Shown: positions 8,449-14,753 of the stretch, one piece after another
Layout: every line of letters begins with the position of its first letter
Numbering within the stretch: the first letter of the stretch is position 1
Assembly (NCBI GenBank): GCA_002497685.1
Contig: DAEH01000007.1
Location: forward strand, 1-14,753
Direction: 5' to 3'
DNA from: Euryarchaeota archaeon UBA169
GTDB lineage: Archaea; Thermoplasmatota; Poseidoniia; MGIII; CG-Epi1
Length of the DNA: 14,753 nucleotides
Program-made: the position numbers and the translations under genes
Notes under the pieces: generated by a model
Told to the model about the DNA's origin: nothing
Databases searched by the model: none
Seen by the model: only the letters and a program-made list of their open reading frames with translations

Positions 8449-9558
8449 ATGGAAGAAAATCCTGTAGAGATAAAAACCTCTCGAATTCCGAAGATTGATA
8501 AAATTATTAATTATAAAGACTTTTTTGGAGAATATCCTATTATATTCGCAATTAAAATAATATCTAGCTTATCTCTAATTTATGTGATAAGTGAATTTTA
8601 CATATATCACAATCCTATGGATTCGCTTCTTACTAAATATCTTGGGAAATCCTTGAAGGGGTTTAATCCGAGTCCTGACGTTTTCGTTCCATGGGGGTTT
8701 GCAGCTGGTTTCCTCTTTTACATATTTACAATATTTAAAGGTAGATACAAATTTCTTTTATTCATATTAATTATAGGAAGTGTAAGTCACTATATTGCTG
8801 ATCCTGCTATAGATATGCAAGGTGGTGAATATACCATACCTACTAAAGTCGATATTGAGAACAGTGAAACCAATGCTACAGAGTGGAAATGGAAGCCTGT
8901 AAAGCTTGTATACGACGATGTGGATAAGACATATGAAAGAATTGATGACCTTAAAGTTAGAATGACTAACATTATTTTTGGATCTATGCCTTTCTTAGGG
9001 GCTTATGGAATATGGAAAAGAAAAGGTTGGGCTATTGCTGCATCTATAGGTTTAGCAATTATTATTGGATTCTTGTACACTCCTAATTTATGCCTTGAGA
9101 ATTATGAAGAAAGTTATTGTGGTTATGATACTAAACAAGAAGACAGAACTTGGAGTGAATATTTGTCCAGCGGAATATTTATTGGTCTAGGATTTGTAAT
9201 TTATATTGAATTATCTTATGCTGCAATAAAATATGAAAATTATGCTGAACAGTTCAAGCCTGCGGGATTAGATATTTCCCTTTTGACAAATGCTCAAAGG
9301 AAAAGTGTTTCAAGAACACTGAGTACTTTATTTGTTAGTTATCTAATTAATTTAGCTGTAATCTTATTTGTGACATTTATCATTGCTGAAATTGTAATAA
9401 ATATTAATAATTATTTATCTACAAGTGATGGGCAAATACAAGATTCTATAGAATTACAAGGCCCTTACGGAATAGTATTTACTTCTCTGATATTTTTCCT
9501 ATTGTTGGGAATTATCAGGATGTTTATAGGTCCTGATCATAAAATGGAAGAAAGCTAA
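8449..9558 (+). CDS. Polytopic membrane protein of unknown function, last gene of the MoxR/DUF58 operon
   Basis: A 369-residue protein I do not recognise as a named family. About eight hydrophobic segments are visible, at roughly residues 30-50, 79-96, 102-117, 174-189, 194-211, 240-260, 292-318 and 340-360. Between the third and fourth lies a hydrophilic loop of about 55 residues (118-172) rich in charged and Trp residues. A shorter loop after the fifth carries C215 and C224, which could form a disulfide if outside. A basic, amphipathic stretch (261-290) precedes the seventh segment. Other MoxR/DUF58 loci often contain extra membrane proteins of SpoIIM or RDD type; I see no clear match to either. 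Its position, zero-gap junction and good SD argue that it works with the upstream genes. It ends convergently with the beta-CASP nuclease gene, with overlapping stop codons. Confidence 0.88.
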   Translation: MEENPVEIKTSRIPKIDKIINYKDFFGEYPIIFAIKIISSLSLIYVISEFYIYHNPMDSLLTKYLGKSLKGFNPSPDVFVPWGFAAGFLFYIFTIFKGRYKFLLFILIIGSVSHYIADPAIDMQGGEYTIPTKVDIENSETNATEWKWKPVKLVYDDVDKTYERIDDLKVRMTNIIFGSMPFLGAYGIWKRKGWAIAASIGLAIIIGFLYTPNLCLENYEESYCGYDTKQEDRTWSEYLSSGIFIGLGFVIYIELSYAAIKYENYAEQFKPAGLDISLLTNAQRKSVSRTLSTLFVSYLINLAVILFVTFIIAEIVININNYLSTSDGQIQDSIELQGPYGIVFTSLIFFLLLGIIRMFIGPDHKMEES

Positions 9559-10793
9559 TTTATTTGAATATGCTCATTTTCCTGAGGTAAAACAAGCTCA
9601 TAATCCTTTAAATCTTCTTTGAAAGCTTCTCTATTATCTCCGTGATAAAGAATTACTTTTTCAGGATTACACTTATCTATAAAATCAACAATTTGACTAT
9701 GTCCTGCATGTCCACTTAAATCAAACGATTTTAACTGACAGTTAATGTCTACTGGCGGTGAAGTATCTCCTCTCTCTAGTCTTAACTTTCCGGTTTCCTT
9801 CAATAAATGTCCATTTGTCCCTGGAACTTGGAAACCAGTCAAAAATACTGCTGAAGAAGAATTTTTACGTATTTCTGAAAGATAATGCAATACTGGTCCG
9901 CCATTTAGCATTCCTGAAGTTGTAACTATTACATCTCCTTTCATAGCTGCTTTTCTCTGTCTTGCATACCTAACAAACTTAGTGTTTCTGAATGCCTTAT
10001 TCATGCCTCCAAAATCTCTAATTGCTCCAGGATATTTTTGCAATATTCTAGCAATGTCTCGACCCATTCCATCAAGCCAGACCTCAACTCCCAATTTTTC
10101 AACTAGCATCAACAATTCTTGCGATCTTCCAAGTCCAAAAGAAGGAAGAACTACTTGCCCTCCTTTATTCACAGTATCTTCTACCGAATCTATTAATTCC
10201 TTTTCCGTTTCAACTCTATCGGGATGCTCTCGCCCTCCATAGGTAGATTCAATCGCCAATGTTTTACATTGATGAGGCTTAGCTGCACGAGTGAGTTGAG
10301 TATCAACTGTATGAATATCTCCAGTGAATAGAAAATCTTCTTGTGGGAAATTGTACATTACAGCTCCGGGAATATGTCCTGCGTTGTAAACATTAAACTC
10401 AAAGCCTCCTCTATATTCAACATTACCTGGAACAATACCTCTATGATTTTGCACTAAATCGGAAATTGCAGATTTATGAAAAGGTAATGGATAATTTTCA
10501 ATTTCTGCAACTCTCAATGTATCCTGAGCCATTCTCTCTGCAAGATCTCCAGTTACTGGTGTAGAAACAATAGGTGTTCCTCTACTGGCTATTTTTGGAA
10601 CTAAACCACAATGATCTAAATGTGCATGGGTAAGTAGTAATGCATCTACATCTGGAGCTGGTAAAGGCCATTTTGGAGGATCATCCGGTTGTAAACCATA
10701 ATCTAGCAGTAAACGACCGTTATCGCCTTCCAAAACTGCACCGATTCTCCCTACTTCTGAGGCTCCGCCTAAATATCTTAAAGTTGCTGACAT
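9555..10793 (-). CDS. KH-less archaeal CPSF-like beta-CASP metallo-beta-lactamase nuclease (aCPSF2 type)
   Basis: A 412-residue protein with the full metal-site and beta-CASP motif set: HAHLDH (residues 56-61), H140 in the GHIPGA segment, D159 in FTGD, motif A E182 in ESTYGGREHP, motif B H362 in SGHAGH, and motif C H384 in YHGD. PSFGLGRSQELL (217-228) and SGMLNGGP (293-300) are typical of the RNA-processing beta-CASP group. The N-terminal KH domains of aCPSF1/FttA are absent, and the length fits the shorter aCPSF2 class. These enzymes are endo- and/or 5'-3' exoribonucleases in RNA processing and decay. All expected ligands are present, so it should be active. The ATG lies 9 nt after the stop of the upstream surface-protein gene with no SD, so the two are probably cotranscribed. 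No terminator is apparent at its end. Confidence 0.95.
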   Translation of the reverse strand: MSATLRYLGGASEVGRIGAVLEGDNGRLLLDYGLQPDDPPKWPLPAPDVDALLLTHAHLDHCGLVPKIASRGTPIVSTPVTGDLAERMAQDTLRVAEIENYPLPFHKSAISDLVQNHRGIVPGNVEYRGGFEFNVYNAGHIPGAVMYNFPQEDFLFTGDIHTVDTQLTRAAKPHQCKTLAIESTYGGREHPDRVETEKELIDSVEDTVNKGGQVVLPSFGLGRSQELLMLVEKLGVEVWLDGMGRDIARILQKYPGAIRDFGGMNKAFRNTKFVRYARQRKAAMKGDVIVTTSGMLNGGPVLHYLSEIRKNSSSAVFLTGFQVPGTNGHLLKETGKLRLERGDTSPPVDINCQLKSFDLSGHAGHSQIVDFIDKCNPEKVILYHGDNREAFKEDLKDYELVLPQENEHIQIN

Positions 10794-10802
10794 ATTGTTA
10801 GT

Positions 10803-13433
10803 CTAATCCCAATCATCCCAATCATTCTCTGAAGAAGATTCTTCAGCATCTGATAAATCTGGACTCTGATTCTGAGTGTTGGAAGGTGATTCATATTCTT
10901 CTTCATCGTCCCAATCCTCATCATCTTGTTGATTGTATGAAATTGCACCTACTACTATTATCAAAGCAAAGAATACAAAAATATACCATAAATCAGATAT
11001 TGCAGTAGTCAATCTTGCTGTAAATCCTTGTTCTACATCTATAATAAATGATTGCTGCTTTTCTTGGTTTGAAATGTCACTGAATATAGAGATAGTAATA
11101 CTTTCTTGATCACCGTCTCTAGCTTCATCACTAACTTCAATCTTGATTGGAACTGATAATGTTCTTCCCGCTTCCACCTCAAAACTAATGCCATTAATGA
11201 AAAGAACACGCCACCCTGAAGGTACTGATGATGCTGAAAGTGTAAATTTGTCATTAGCATTTGCCTTATTTTCGATCGTTAATTGGAAAGTATAACTGCC
11301 TTCTGGAGCAAGTGTTCCTCTATACTTTACTGAGGATAATTCAAATCCTCCACTGTAAGCTAATATTACTGTTAATTGCTTTTTTGCCACCACGCTAGAA
11401 TCTGATATATCTTGGGCATATGCATCAAACACATCTCCATCTTCTTTGTAAACTGCTTGACTTCCCACAGTTATGAATAAATCTAACGATTTACTCTCTC
11501 CTCCACTTATAGAAACTTCAGTAACTGTTGCTCCATTTTCTTTAAAGGAATGGCTCCATCCGTCTGGAAAATTGTCCCCCATGTACAGTTGAATTGTGTG
11601 TTCACCATCTATTGCAGATTCTAAAAGAAAATCAACTTCAAACTGTTGCCCTGCTTGTTTATTTATGAATATTCCAGAGCTACTTTGTGGAACCAATGAC
11701 AAAGATAAACCAAAAGATCTAGTTATGACCAAAGTTGCAGTGTCACTTTTAGTAGTATTACCTTGCGAGATTCCTATCAACTTAATTGATGCTGTATCTA
11801 TATCCCCACCTTGTGCAGGTTTGGCCCAAACTGTAACATTTACCACATTATAACCATCACCAAGTCTTGGAATGTCGTTAACAGTTATAGTTCCATCATC
11901 TAAATCATTATACTCAAATTTAATTTCCCAGTCGGCAGGGACTTCCTGCGAAATCAATTGAACTGAATCTGTAGCTTGACCTTGATTTGCTATACTCAAC
12001 TGATATTGATTCCAATCTCCTGCAACACCATTCGTACTGAAACTTGTTACGGCCTGACCTGAAGCTGGGTCTTCAAAATACATTGATATTTCATAAGCTG
12101 CACCAACTGAAGTTTTTGTCTCTAAATCAAAATTAACGGGAGTAACTGAATTCTCTGAACGTCCAGTAAAAACTACAATTGTATTTTTACCTACCATTTC
12201 AGTTGAATCGGCTACAGAAACTGTAAAAGTAACTAATTGCTCATCCCCTGGAGATAATGTATTACTTGTCCAAGATTGAGGGCTGACTACCCAATTCTCT
12301 GACGTTTCACTTGGCTCAATTGTAAATTTATCATTTTCATCTCCTGAATTTCTAACAAGAATCGGATAAGATATTTCTCCACCTACTGCAACATTTTCTT
12401 GTGTATCTGGAGTAGATAAATAAATTCCATAGGCATCCATTTGAATAGATTTATCAAGATAAAATTCATTTCCTTGTTGATCAATAGCTGATACTCTAAC
12501 TGTGTAAATCCCTTTTCCATTATGATTTTCGTCAAGCTCTGCAGGGTCATTGTAATTCCATACTATCTCCTCAAAATCATTAGTTCCACTATTATCTTCA
12601 GCTTCATCTATTTCTAAATTATCTGCAAATAATTCATTATCGTCTGAATCAAATGCACTGACTTTAAATTCGGTAATATCATATGTTCCAAAAGCATTCA
12701 ATGCCTGAGCTGAAACAAAAACCTTTGAGAAATCTACTGGAAGATTAGGCTGGAAATTATCTGTTGAAATCAAATCATCTAAATCAGATGTTTCTAGATT
12801 ATAAGATTCTGTAATAATATCAATATTTGTAACTGGATTTGTGGTTGTGATTAATCTTGAAGGTGATTCCCCATCTTTACCTGTGTCCAGTTCTAAATTA
12901 ATTGCATTATCTCCATCATTTTCTAATTCAAGAACAATAAAATGCTCTACATCAAAATCATGTGTTGGCCCATAACTGTCTTCCCAAAAAATATCTACAT
13001 GATCTTCATTATTGCCCTGTAATACGGAAGGGACATCCATACCTCCGGTTGCAATTAGTTCTCCACCAGTCATAGTAGTTCCATCTCTAACATAAATATT
13101 CAAGTGACCTGTATCAAAATTAGCTGAATTTGCATAAAGATATATGTGAAATCCTACATCGGTTCTATATGATTTACTCTCTAAATCTGATTGGAGACTG
13201 AAATTTAATGCAAAAAAATAACTACTTCCTATAGGAATATTAACTGATTCTGCATCTCCGTGATTTCCTGTTTCTCTAGTGTGAAGCTTACCTACTCCAT
13301 TTTCACTATACAAATAAAGATTGATATCTTGCTCTTGTCCTTCTACTTCCTCAGCTACTGCTGGATTCCAAAATAGAATAGTTCCAAAAAATAAAAATAC
13401 CACTGCTACAGAAGCGAATTGTCTCACATTCAC
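10803..13433 (-). CDS. Secreted NEW3/CARDB-like surface protein with C-terminal membrane anchor and acidic tail
   Basis: An 876-residue protein. The N-terminus is a signal peptide (hydrophobic core about 8-22, likely cleavage after AVA at 27). Residues 35-200 form a beta-rich domain that looks like a ligand-binding or pre-peptidase-type sandwich. Residues 200-335 are a second beta region. About four NEW3/COG1470-like Ig-type repeats follow at roughly 338-440, 448-572, 576-692 and 697-802, with patterns such as YPILVRNSGDENDKFTI and FQLTIENKANANDKFTL and conserved W/GW positions. One transmembrane helix (815-833) is followed by an intracellular acidic tail (837-876) containing DWDD-type motifs. 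The start is a GTG; a second in-frame GTG two codons downstream (13425-13427) is equally possible. The TATA-like box 26 nt upstream favours the first one as a leaderless start. Role: envelope or S-layer-associated adhesin or protein-binding surface protein; the exact function is unknown. Confidence 0.93.
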   Translation of the reverse strand: MNVRQFASVAVVFLFFGTILFWNPAVAEEVEGQEQDINLYLYSENGVGKLHTRETGNHGDAESVNIPIGSSYFFALNFSLQSDLESKSYRTDVGFHIYLYANSANFDTGHLNIYVRDGTTMTGGELIATGGMDVPSVLQGNNEDHVDIFWEDSYGPTHDFDVEHFIVLELENDGDNAINLELDTGKDGESPSRLITTTNPVTNIDIITESYNLETSDLDDLISTDNFQPNLPVDFSKVFVSAQALNAFGTYDITEFKVSAFDSDDNELFADNLEIDEAEDNSGTNDFEEIVWNYNDPAELDENHNGKGIYTVRVSAIDQQGNEFYLDKSIQMDAYGIYLSTPDTQENVAVGGEISYPILVRNSGDENDKFTIEPSETSENWVVSPQSWTSNTLSPGDEQLVTFTVSVADSTEMVGKNTIVVFTGRSENSVTPVNFDLETKTSVGAAYEISMYFEDPASGQAVTSFSTNGVAGDWNQYQLSIANQGQATDSVQLISQEVPADWEIKFEYNDLDDGTITVNDIPRLGDGYNVVNVTVWAKPAQGGDIDTASIKLIGISQGNTTKSDTATLVITRSFGLSLSLVPQSSSGIFINKQAGQQFEVDFLLESAIDGEHTIQLYMGDNFPDGWSHSFKENGATVTEVSISGGESKSLDLFITVGSQAVYKEDGDVFDAYAQDISDSSVVAKKQLTVILAYSGGFELSSVKYRGTLAPEGSYTFQLTIENKANANDKFTLSASSVPSGWRVLFINGISFEVEAGRTLSVPIKIEVSDEARDGDQESITISIFSDISNQEKQQSFIIDVEQGFTARLTTAISDLWYIFVFFALIIVVGAISYNQQDDEDWDDEEEYESPSNTQNQSPDLSDAEESSSENDWDDWD

Positions 13434-13454
13434 ATTTCGTTGACTGATGTAAGG

Positions 13455-13463
13455 TAATAAATA
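13455..13463 (-). promoter_or_regulatory. TATA-like box for the NEW3 surface-protein gene
   Basis: On the minus strand this reads TATTTATTA, centred 26 nt before the GTG at 13433. That is the distance expected for an archaeal TATA box of a leaderless transcript starting at or next to the start codon. No Shine-Dalgarno motif precedes the GTG, which agrees. Confidence 0.55.
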
Positions 13464-13476
13464 GGTATCCCCTCAC

Positions 13477-13484
13477 AAAAAAAA
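13477..13484 (-). terminator. T8 tract after the UPF0147 gene
   Basis: On the minus strand, eight consecutive T residues lie 16-23 nt after the UPF0147 stop and just before the promoter of the next gene. Archaeal RNA polymerase terminates at U-rich tracts without needing a hairpin, so this is a plausible terminator that separates the coaD/UPF0147 genes from the surface-protein operon. No stem-loop was seen. Confidence 0.5.
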
Positions 13485-13499
13485 GAATTTTTACCTAAA

Positions 13500-13778
13500 T
13501 TATGCTTTGTTTTGCCACTTACTAACTATCTCTTCAAGGTCTCTAATAAATTCAAAAAGTCTAGTTCGAGCGTGCTGAGGAATATTACTATCATTTATCT
13601 GTTCTTCTAGAACTGAGATTGTAGAATATATTCGCAAATCAAGATCATCCTTTTCATTTAGTAAATAAGTCTCTAACCCAGTTACAACATTACTTCTAAC
13701 ATTTCTTGGAACGGAAGTGTCCTCGGTTATACTAGTTCTAATCTCTTTAGACAGTGTTAAAATGAATTCTTCTACCAT
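13500..13778 (-). CDS. UPF0147 family protein
   Basis: A 92-residue, all-helical, charged protein. It carries the two family signatures: EDTSVPRNVRSNV at about 19-31 and DSNIPQHARTRLFEF at about 58-72, separated by a conserved acidic helix (DLDLRIYSTISVLEEQI). Length and layout match UPF0147, a small archaeal family whose biochemical role I do not know. The ATG at 13778 is preceded by GAGGT with 4 nt spacing. A TATA-like box 51 nt upstream suggests a leader of about 25 nt. It lies 54 nt downstream of coaD on the same strand and may have its own promoter or be read through from coaD. A T8 tract follows its stop. Confidence 0.95.
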   Translation of the reverse strand: MVEEFILTLSKEIRTSITEDTSVPRNVRSNVVTGLETYLLNEKDDLDLRIYSTISVLEEQINDSNIPQHARTRLFEFIRDLEEIVSKWQNKA

Positions 13779-13782
13779 ATTT

Positions 13783-13787
13783 ACCTC
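13783..13787 (-). promoter_or_regulatory. Ribosome binding site for the UPF0147 gene
   Basis: On the minus strand GAGGT lies 4 nt before the ATG at 13778. Spacing is a little short but the match is good, and it supports this start. Confidence 0.5.
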
Positions 13788-13825
13788 TTAAAAAATTTAT
13801 GATGGCGTCGCAGTTAGGGACAGTG

Positions 13826-13832
13826 TATAAAA
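13826..13832 (-). promoter_or_regulatory. TATA-like box for the UPF0147 gene
   Basis: On the minus strand TTTTATA directly follows the coaD stop codon and is centred about 51 nt before the UPF0147 ATG. A start site about 26 nt downstream would give a leader of about 25 nt that includes the GAGGT motif. The T-rich run could alternatively be a weak terminator for coaD. Confidence 0.4.
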
Positions 13833-14297
13833 TTAAGCCTTATTGCCTTTAGAATCTATTTCATTATTACGTATACGTGTACTACTAATTTTTCTGCCAT
13901 CATTTGCTAGTATTAGTGGTATTGAAACTATTTCTAACTCTTCTAATTCTCTTAATTTACGATTCTGATTTAATGCAATTGCTACATTTTTTGTTTCTAC
14001 TGAAACGATTATAGCTTCTAAATTTTCATCAAATGCTCCTGGGCCCCAATCATCATTTAATTCAACGATTGAGTGTTTTTCTTTGAAGTTTTTCAGTAGA
14101 TAATTCTCTAATGATAAATAACGGTCCGAATATGTTTGTAGATGCTCCTTGCTTCTATTCTTATTAGCTCTTTCATCTGTAGTCAATCCAATTATAACTT
14201 CATTGCTTAACCTAAAGGCCATCTCCAATAATGATTTATGACCTAAATGAATTTGATCAAAAGTTCCTCCCAAACAGACTTTAGAGTATATTTTCAC
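13833..14297 (-). CDS. coaD: Phosphopantetheine adenylyltransferase, archaeal type
   Basis: This enzyme transfers an adenylyl group from ATP to 4'-phosphopantetheine to give dephospho-CoA, the penultimate step of coenzyme A synthesis, in the cytoplasm. The 154-residue protein has the nucleotidyltransferase motifs of the archaeal/eukaryotic-like group (COG1019): GGTFDQIHLGH at 10-20 with the HxGH motif at 17-20, a downstream DERANKN stretch, DDWGPGAFDENLEAIIVS at 82-99, VSVET at 98-102, and the ISSTRIR motif at 137-143 that binds ATP phosphates. Length is normal for the family. The start is GTG, because codon 1 is CAC on the plus strand, with no SD. A weak TTACATTAA about 27 nt upstream could be the promoter of a leaderless mRNA. 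UPF0147 follows on the same strand. Confidence 0.96.
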   Translation of the reverse strand: MKIYSKVCLGGTFDQIHLGHKSLLEMAFRLSNEVIIGLTTDERANKNRSKEHLQTYSDRYLSLENYLLKNFKEKHSIVELNDDWGPGAFDENLEAIIVSVETKNVAIALNQNRKLRELEELEIVSIPLILANDGRKISSTRIRNNEIDSKGNKA

Positions 14298-14305
14298 AAG
14301 TCAAG

Positions 14306-14315
14306 TATAATATAA
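14306..14315 (+). promoter_or_regulatory. TATA box in the coaD / small membrane protein divergent region
   Basis: TATAATATAA is centred about 26 nt before the ATG at 14336, the spacing for a leaderless archaeal transcript, and no SD precedes that ATG. The same element lies only about 13 nt from the coaD GTG, too close to serve coaD as a leaderless promoter. A weaker TTACATTAA on the minus strand at 14320-14328 fits coaD better. Confidence 0.55.
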
Positions 14316-14335
14316 CCCTTTAATGTAATTACGGT

Positions 14336-14533
14336 ATGGATTTTGAGAACGATTACAAATCTTATTTTATTTTTGGAGGAATATGCTTCCTATGTGCGAT
14401 CATTACAATTGTAGGTGGAGTTGAAAGAGCTGGAATTTGGATGGATGCAATGTATCCTCTGTTTCTACTATTCTCCATTGCATGCTTCTCTATTGGATGG
14501 ATTAGGTACAATAAAAGAAATGAAGAAACTTAA
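14336..14533 (+). CDS. Small two-helix membrane protein, function unknown
   Basis: A 65-residue protein with two predicted transmembrane helices (about 9-28 and 37-57). They are joined by a short loop containing an Arg and a Trp-Met-Asp, and a basic C-terminal tail (RYNKRNEET) suggests that both ends are cytoplasmic. I do not recognise a family. Support for it being real: a strong TATA-like box at the leaderless distance, a clean hydrophobic pattern, and a location that leaves only short gaps on either side. It is followed after 30 nt by a secreted-protein gene with its own TATA-like box overlapping this stop codon. Confidence 0.75.
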   Translation: MDFENDYKSYFIFGGICFLCAIITIVGGVERAGIWMDAMYPLFLLFSIACFSIGWIRYNKRNEET

Positions 14534-14540
14534 AATATAA
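14530..14540 (+). promoter_or_regulatory. TATA-like box for the secreted-protein gene at the right edge
   Basis: TTAAAATATAA overlaps the stop codon of the small membrane protein and is centred about 28 nt before the ATG at 14564, giving a leaderless or nearly leaderless transcript. No SD precedes the ATG. Confidence 0.5.
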
Positions 14541-14563
14541 CGTACACAAAGGACATCTCTAGC

Positions 14564-14753
14564 ATGAACAAAATATTAGTGATTTTTTTTGCCATATTAA
14601 TTCCAAGTGCATCCGCTGAGATGACTCATGACCCTCAGGAAGTGGGTAATGGAACTACACTTACTGCCTGGATTGATGCTGATGATGACGTGGAAAGTAT
14701 TACTTTTTATGTTTGTACTCTAGAAGATCCGCACACTTGCTATAAACCTCAAA
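14564..14753 (+). CDS. Secreted protein, N-terminal fragment (3' end outside window)
   Basis: Sixty-three codons are visible before the window ends. They begin with a short signal peptide (Lys at position 3, a hydrophobic core LVIFFAILI, probable cleavage after SASA at about residue 18). The mature part starts EMTHDPQEV and continues as a probable beta-sandwich strand pattern with two cysteines separated by seven residues (FYVCTLEDPHTC), which could form a disulfide outside the cell. I cannot assign a family from this fragment. The ATG choice is supported by the signal peptide beginning directly after it and by the TATA-like box at 14530-14540. The T8 run at 14583-14590 is inside the signal peptide core and in frame. 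Confidence 0.75.
   Translation, partial: MNKILVIFFAILIPSASAEMTHDPQEVGNGTTLTAWIDADDDVESITFYVCTLEDPHTCYKPQ

Noticed and set aside
9982..10242. 86-codon plus-strand frame opposite the beta-CASP nuclease
   Set aside because: Opposite conserved catalytic-domain sequence; Ser/Pro/Cys-rich and without a promoter or RBS.
11596..11853. 85-codon plus-strand frame opposite the NEW3 surface protein
   Set aside because: Shadow frame within a clear secreted-protein gene.
14583..14590. T8 run as a terminator
   Set aside because: It lies in the signal-peptide coding region of a gene that starts 19 nt upstream, and encodes Phe residues in frame.

Overview
The window is AT-rich and almost fully coding. It looks like a chromosomal piece of a marine planktonic euryarchaeon, most plausibly of the Marine Group II/III (Poseidoniales-like) kind. 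Seen in the sequence: an archaeal-type phosphopantetheine adenylyltransferase, a UPF0147 protein, a KH-less archaeal CPSF-like beta-CASP nuclease, secreted proteins with archaeal surface-protein layouts, and TATA-like boxes about 26-29 nt upstream of start codons with almost no leader. The group assignment is an inference from this gene set and style; no marker settles it.

Region 1 (2-9558, plus strand) is one tightly packed operon of five genes. The first is open at the left edge. It is a very large surface protein with about 22 calcium-binding TSP3-type repeats, about eight Ig-like domains, one transmembrane helix and a cytoplasmic DUF4129 domain. It overlaps by 4 nt a DUF4350 membrane protein. 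That abuts a MoxR-type AAA+ ATPase, which abuts a DUF58 protein, which abuts an eight-helix membrane protein I do not recognise. MoxR, DUF58, DUF4129 and DUF4350 are a known recurring module. The unusual point here is that DUF4129 is the cytoplasmic tail of a giant stalk protein. The simplest reading is a membrane machine in which the ATPase and DUF58 partner act on, assemble or regulate a calcium-dependent surface structure.

Region 2 (9555-13433, minus strand) converges on region 1, and the stop codons overlap. It holds a secreted NEW3-type surface protein with a C-terminal anchor and an acidic cytoplasmic tail, followed 9 nt later by the beta-CASP nuclease, probably on one transcript.

Region 3 (13500-14297, minus strand) holds two housekeeping-type genes, UPF0147 and coaD. 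Region 4 (14336-14753, plus strand) starts from a 38-nt divergent promoter region. It contains a 65-residue two-helix membrane protein and the beginning of a secreted protein cut by the right edge.

No tRNA, rRNA, CRISPR array, insertion sequence or attachment site was seen, and there is no gene-free stretch over 300 nt. The largest gap between genes is 66 nt.
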